From DASWHD01 sp036393335 (GTDB lineage: Bacteria; CG2-30-53-67; CG2-30-70-394), in NCBI GenBank assembly GCA_036393335.1, contig DASWHD010000057.1:1-20959 (forward strand): a DNA stretch of 20,959 bases, in the 5' to 3' direction. The translations under genes and the position numbers were made by a program. Shown here piece after piece: positions 20,033 to 20,959 of the stretch. The number at the start of each line of letters is the position of its first letter. Position 1 is the first letter of the stretch. Under the pieces are notes generated by a model that made no database searches, was not told where the DNA came from, and worked only from the letters and a program-made list of their open reading frames with translations.

Positions 20033-20643
20033 TCGTGCGCGCTGCCGTGTTGGCCGCCAGCGCAGACCAACCCGCCGACTACCCCGCAGATGGCCTGCCC
20101 CAGGTGGCGTTCGCCGGGCGCTCCAACGTGGGCAAGTCCTCCCTGATCAATGCCCTCCTCGGCCGCCGGCGCCTGGCCCACACCTCGCGTACCCCCGGCC
20201 GCACCCAGCGCATCCACTTCTACCGCATCAACGACGCCTTCCACTTCGTCGACCTCCCCGGCTACGGCTTTGCCCAGGTACCGCTGGAGGTGAAACGGCG
20301 CTGGGGACCGATGGTGCGCACCTACCTGGAGCGCAGCACCCAACTGGTAGGCGTGGTGCAGATCGTCGACCTCCGCCACCCGCCGAGCCGCGAGGACCGC
20401 CAGCTCCGCGACTGGCTGGTGGAGTATCGTCGCCGCCATTGGGTGGTCGCCACCAAGGCGGACAAGGTGACGCTCAACCGCCGGGCGACTCACCTGCGGG
20501 AGATCGCCGCCGGCCTCGCCCTCGCCGCGGAGGACGACGCCGCGCTGCTGCCGGTCTCCTCCGTCAAGCGGCAGGGTCTGGAGGCGGTGTGGGACGCGCT
20601 CCTGCCCTTCCTGGCGCCCGACGCGGGATGCGACCGTGGCTGA
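20029..20643 (+). CDS. engB: ribosome-biogenesis GTPase YsxC/YihA (EngB)
   Basis: EngB is an essential TRAFAC GTPase needed for late 50S assembly. All five G motifs are visible in 204 residues: G1 GRSNVGKSS (30-38), G2 SRTPGRT (53-59), G3 DLPGYG (75-80), G4 TKAD (142-145) and G5 SSVK (177-180). The N-terminal AASADQPADYPADGLPQVAF is the usual lead-in. The GTG at 20029 overlaps the panC stop, so the two are probably translated in tandem; a second GTG at 20035 is possible. A 7-bp GC hairpin (20677-20701, GCCGGTA...TACCGGC) follows the stop without a T-tract. Confidence 0.95.
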   Translation: MIVRAAVLAASADQPADYPADGLPQVAFAGRSNVGKSSLINALLGRRRLAHTSRTPGRTQRIHFYRINDAFHFVDLPGYGFAQVPLEVKRRWGPMVRTYLERSTQLVGVVQIVDLRHPPSREDRQLRDWLVEYRRRHWVVATKADKVTLNRRATHLREIAAGLALAAEDDAALLPVSSVKRQGLEAVWDALLPFLAPDAGCDRG

Positions 20644-20740
20644 GGTCTATCTACTGACTGAGTAGGCGTCGTGCTGGCCGGTAGGGGACGGGGGTACCGG
20701 CAGGGGGTGCGGCGTAGAGGGGTTCGGCAGAGGCGATGAT

Positions 20741-20790
20741 CTATGTATTTTATATGCACTATGTCTGCTGTCTATGTTGTATGTATGTAG
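20741..20790 (+). promoter_or_regulatory. AT-rich upstream region of the lexA-like gene with repeated CTATGT
   Basis: This is a sharp drop in GC within a GC-rich window. CTATGT occurs at 20741, 20759 and 20772, followed by TGTATGTATGT. It lies just before a LexA-type repressor gene, so it may hold the promoter and an autoregulatory operator. It does not match the enterobacterial LexA box. Confidence 0.4.
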
Positions 20791-20802
20791 TAACCTCTGC
20801 CC

Positions 20803-20959
20803 ATGGCCCTGACCCCCAAAGAGGCGGCCTTCTGCCGCTTTGTCGCCGACTACCAGGCGCGCACCGGGCTCTCTCCCACCTACCGGGAGATCGCCGACCA
20901 CCTGCGGCTGCGGGCCCTGGTCCACTTCGCTCAGAGTCGGCCCAAAAGGACCAGGATCA
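20803..20959 (+). CDS. LexA-like SOS repressor, N-terminal part only (runs off the window)
   Basis: The first ~38 residues, MALTPKEAAFCRFVADYQAR then TGLSPTYREIADHLRLR, match the LexA winged-helix N-terminus (ALT...I.....GxxPTxxEIAxxLGLRS). LexA represses SOS genes and is inactivated by RecA-stimulated self-cleavage. The catalytic Ser/Lys domain would lie beyond the edge. After Arg37 the reading ALVHFAQSRPKRTRI does not continue the expected S..TV..HL segment, and the bases from 20916 form an 8-nt inverted repeat with 20948-20955. So the gene may be interrupted here, or this may be a divergent family member. No Shine-Dalgarno is obvious. Confidence 0.6.
   Translation, partial: MALTPKEAAFCRFVADYQARTGLSPTYREIADHLRLRALVHFAQSRPKRTRI

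Overview
The window is a stretch of very GC-rich bacterial chromosome, mostly housekeeping genes broken up by a small accessory block and several repeat-filled gaps. The lineage cannot be fixed from the sequence alone. Clues are a four-cysteine (zinc-ribbon) ribosomal protein L28, a selenocysteine-containing SelD, tRNA genes that encode their own CCA ends, a rhodanese-free ThiI, and REP-like palindromes built on a GGTAGGAGCC core. A high-GC deltaproteobacterial (Desulfobacterota-like) or similar proteobacterial lineage fits best, as inference only.

Layout. 1-1179: C-terminal part of a PEP-utilising (phosphohistidine-domain) enzyme. 1255-3640: recG (minus) divergent from, and overlapping the promoter of, rpmB (plus). 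3641-5415: accessory block with a 193-bp inverted-repeat element, a VapBC toxin-antitoxin pair, a decayed ridA fragment and a HigBA pair. 5416-7371 (minus): pabB, translationally coupled to a small membrane protein, and upstream of them tRNA-Ala(CGC) with its own promoter and terminator. 7621-8679: selD, with an in-frame TGA at codon 20 that splits the gene for ordinary ORF finders. 8693-8884: a second copy of the 193-bp element, filling the gap before a REC-histidine kinase gene. 10040-12100: a small membrane protein, a macrodomain protein, tRNA-Leu(CAG) and a YbaK-type tRNA-editing protein. 12290-13024: a pentapeptide-repeat protein. 13796-15112: lysine 2,3-aminomutase, with about 770 bp of non-coding DNA on each side; the right-hand gap holds a run of unrelated perfect hairpins. 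15883-18232 (minus): thiI and a sugar-nucleotide epimerase-like gene. 18554-20643 (plus): moaC, a short leader ORF, panC and engB in a tight, overlapping series. 20803-end: the start of a lexA-like gene whose similarity stops abruptly just before the window edge.

Functions by theme: DNA repair (RecG, LexA-like), translation and tRNA (L28, EngB, tRNA-Ala, tRNA-Leu, YbaK-type deacylase, ThiI), cofactor synthesis (PabB for folate, MoaC for molybdopterin, PanC for pantothenate/CoA, SelD for selenium, ThiI possibly also for thiamin), and stress or signalling (two toxin-antitoxin pairs, macrodomain, REC-kinase). The most notable signals are the Sec-SelD with a candidate bSECIS, the mobile-looking 193-bp family carrying REP pairs, the hairpin series at 15582-15870, a strong promoter at 13250 with no recognisable gene behind it, and the possible insertion into lexA at the right edge.
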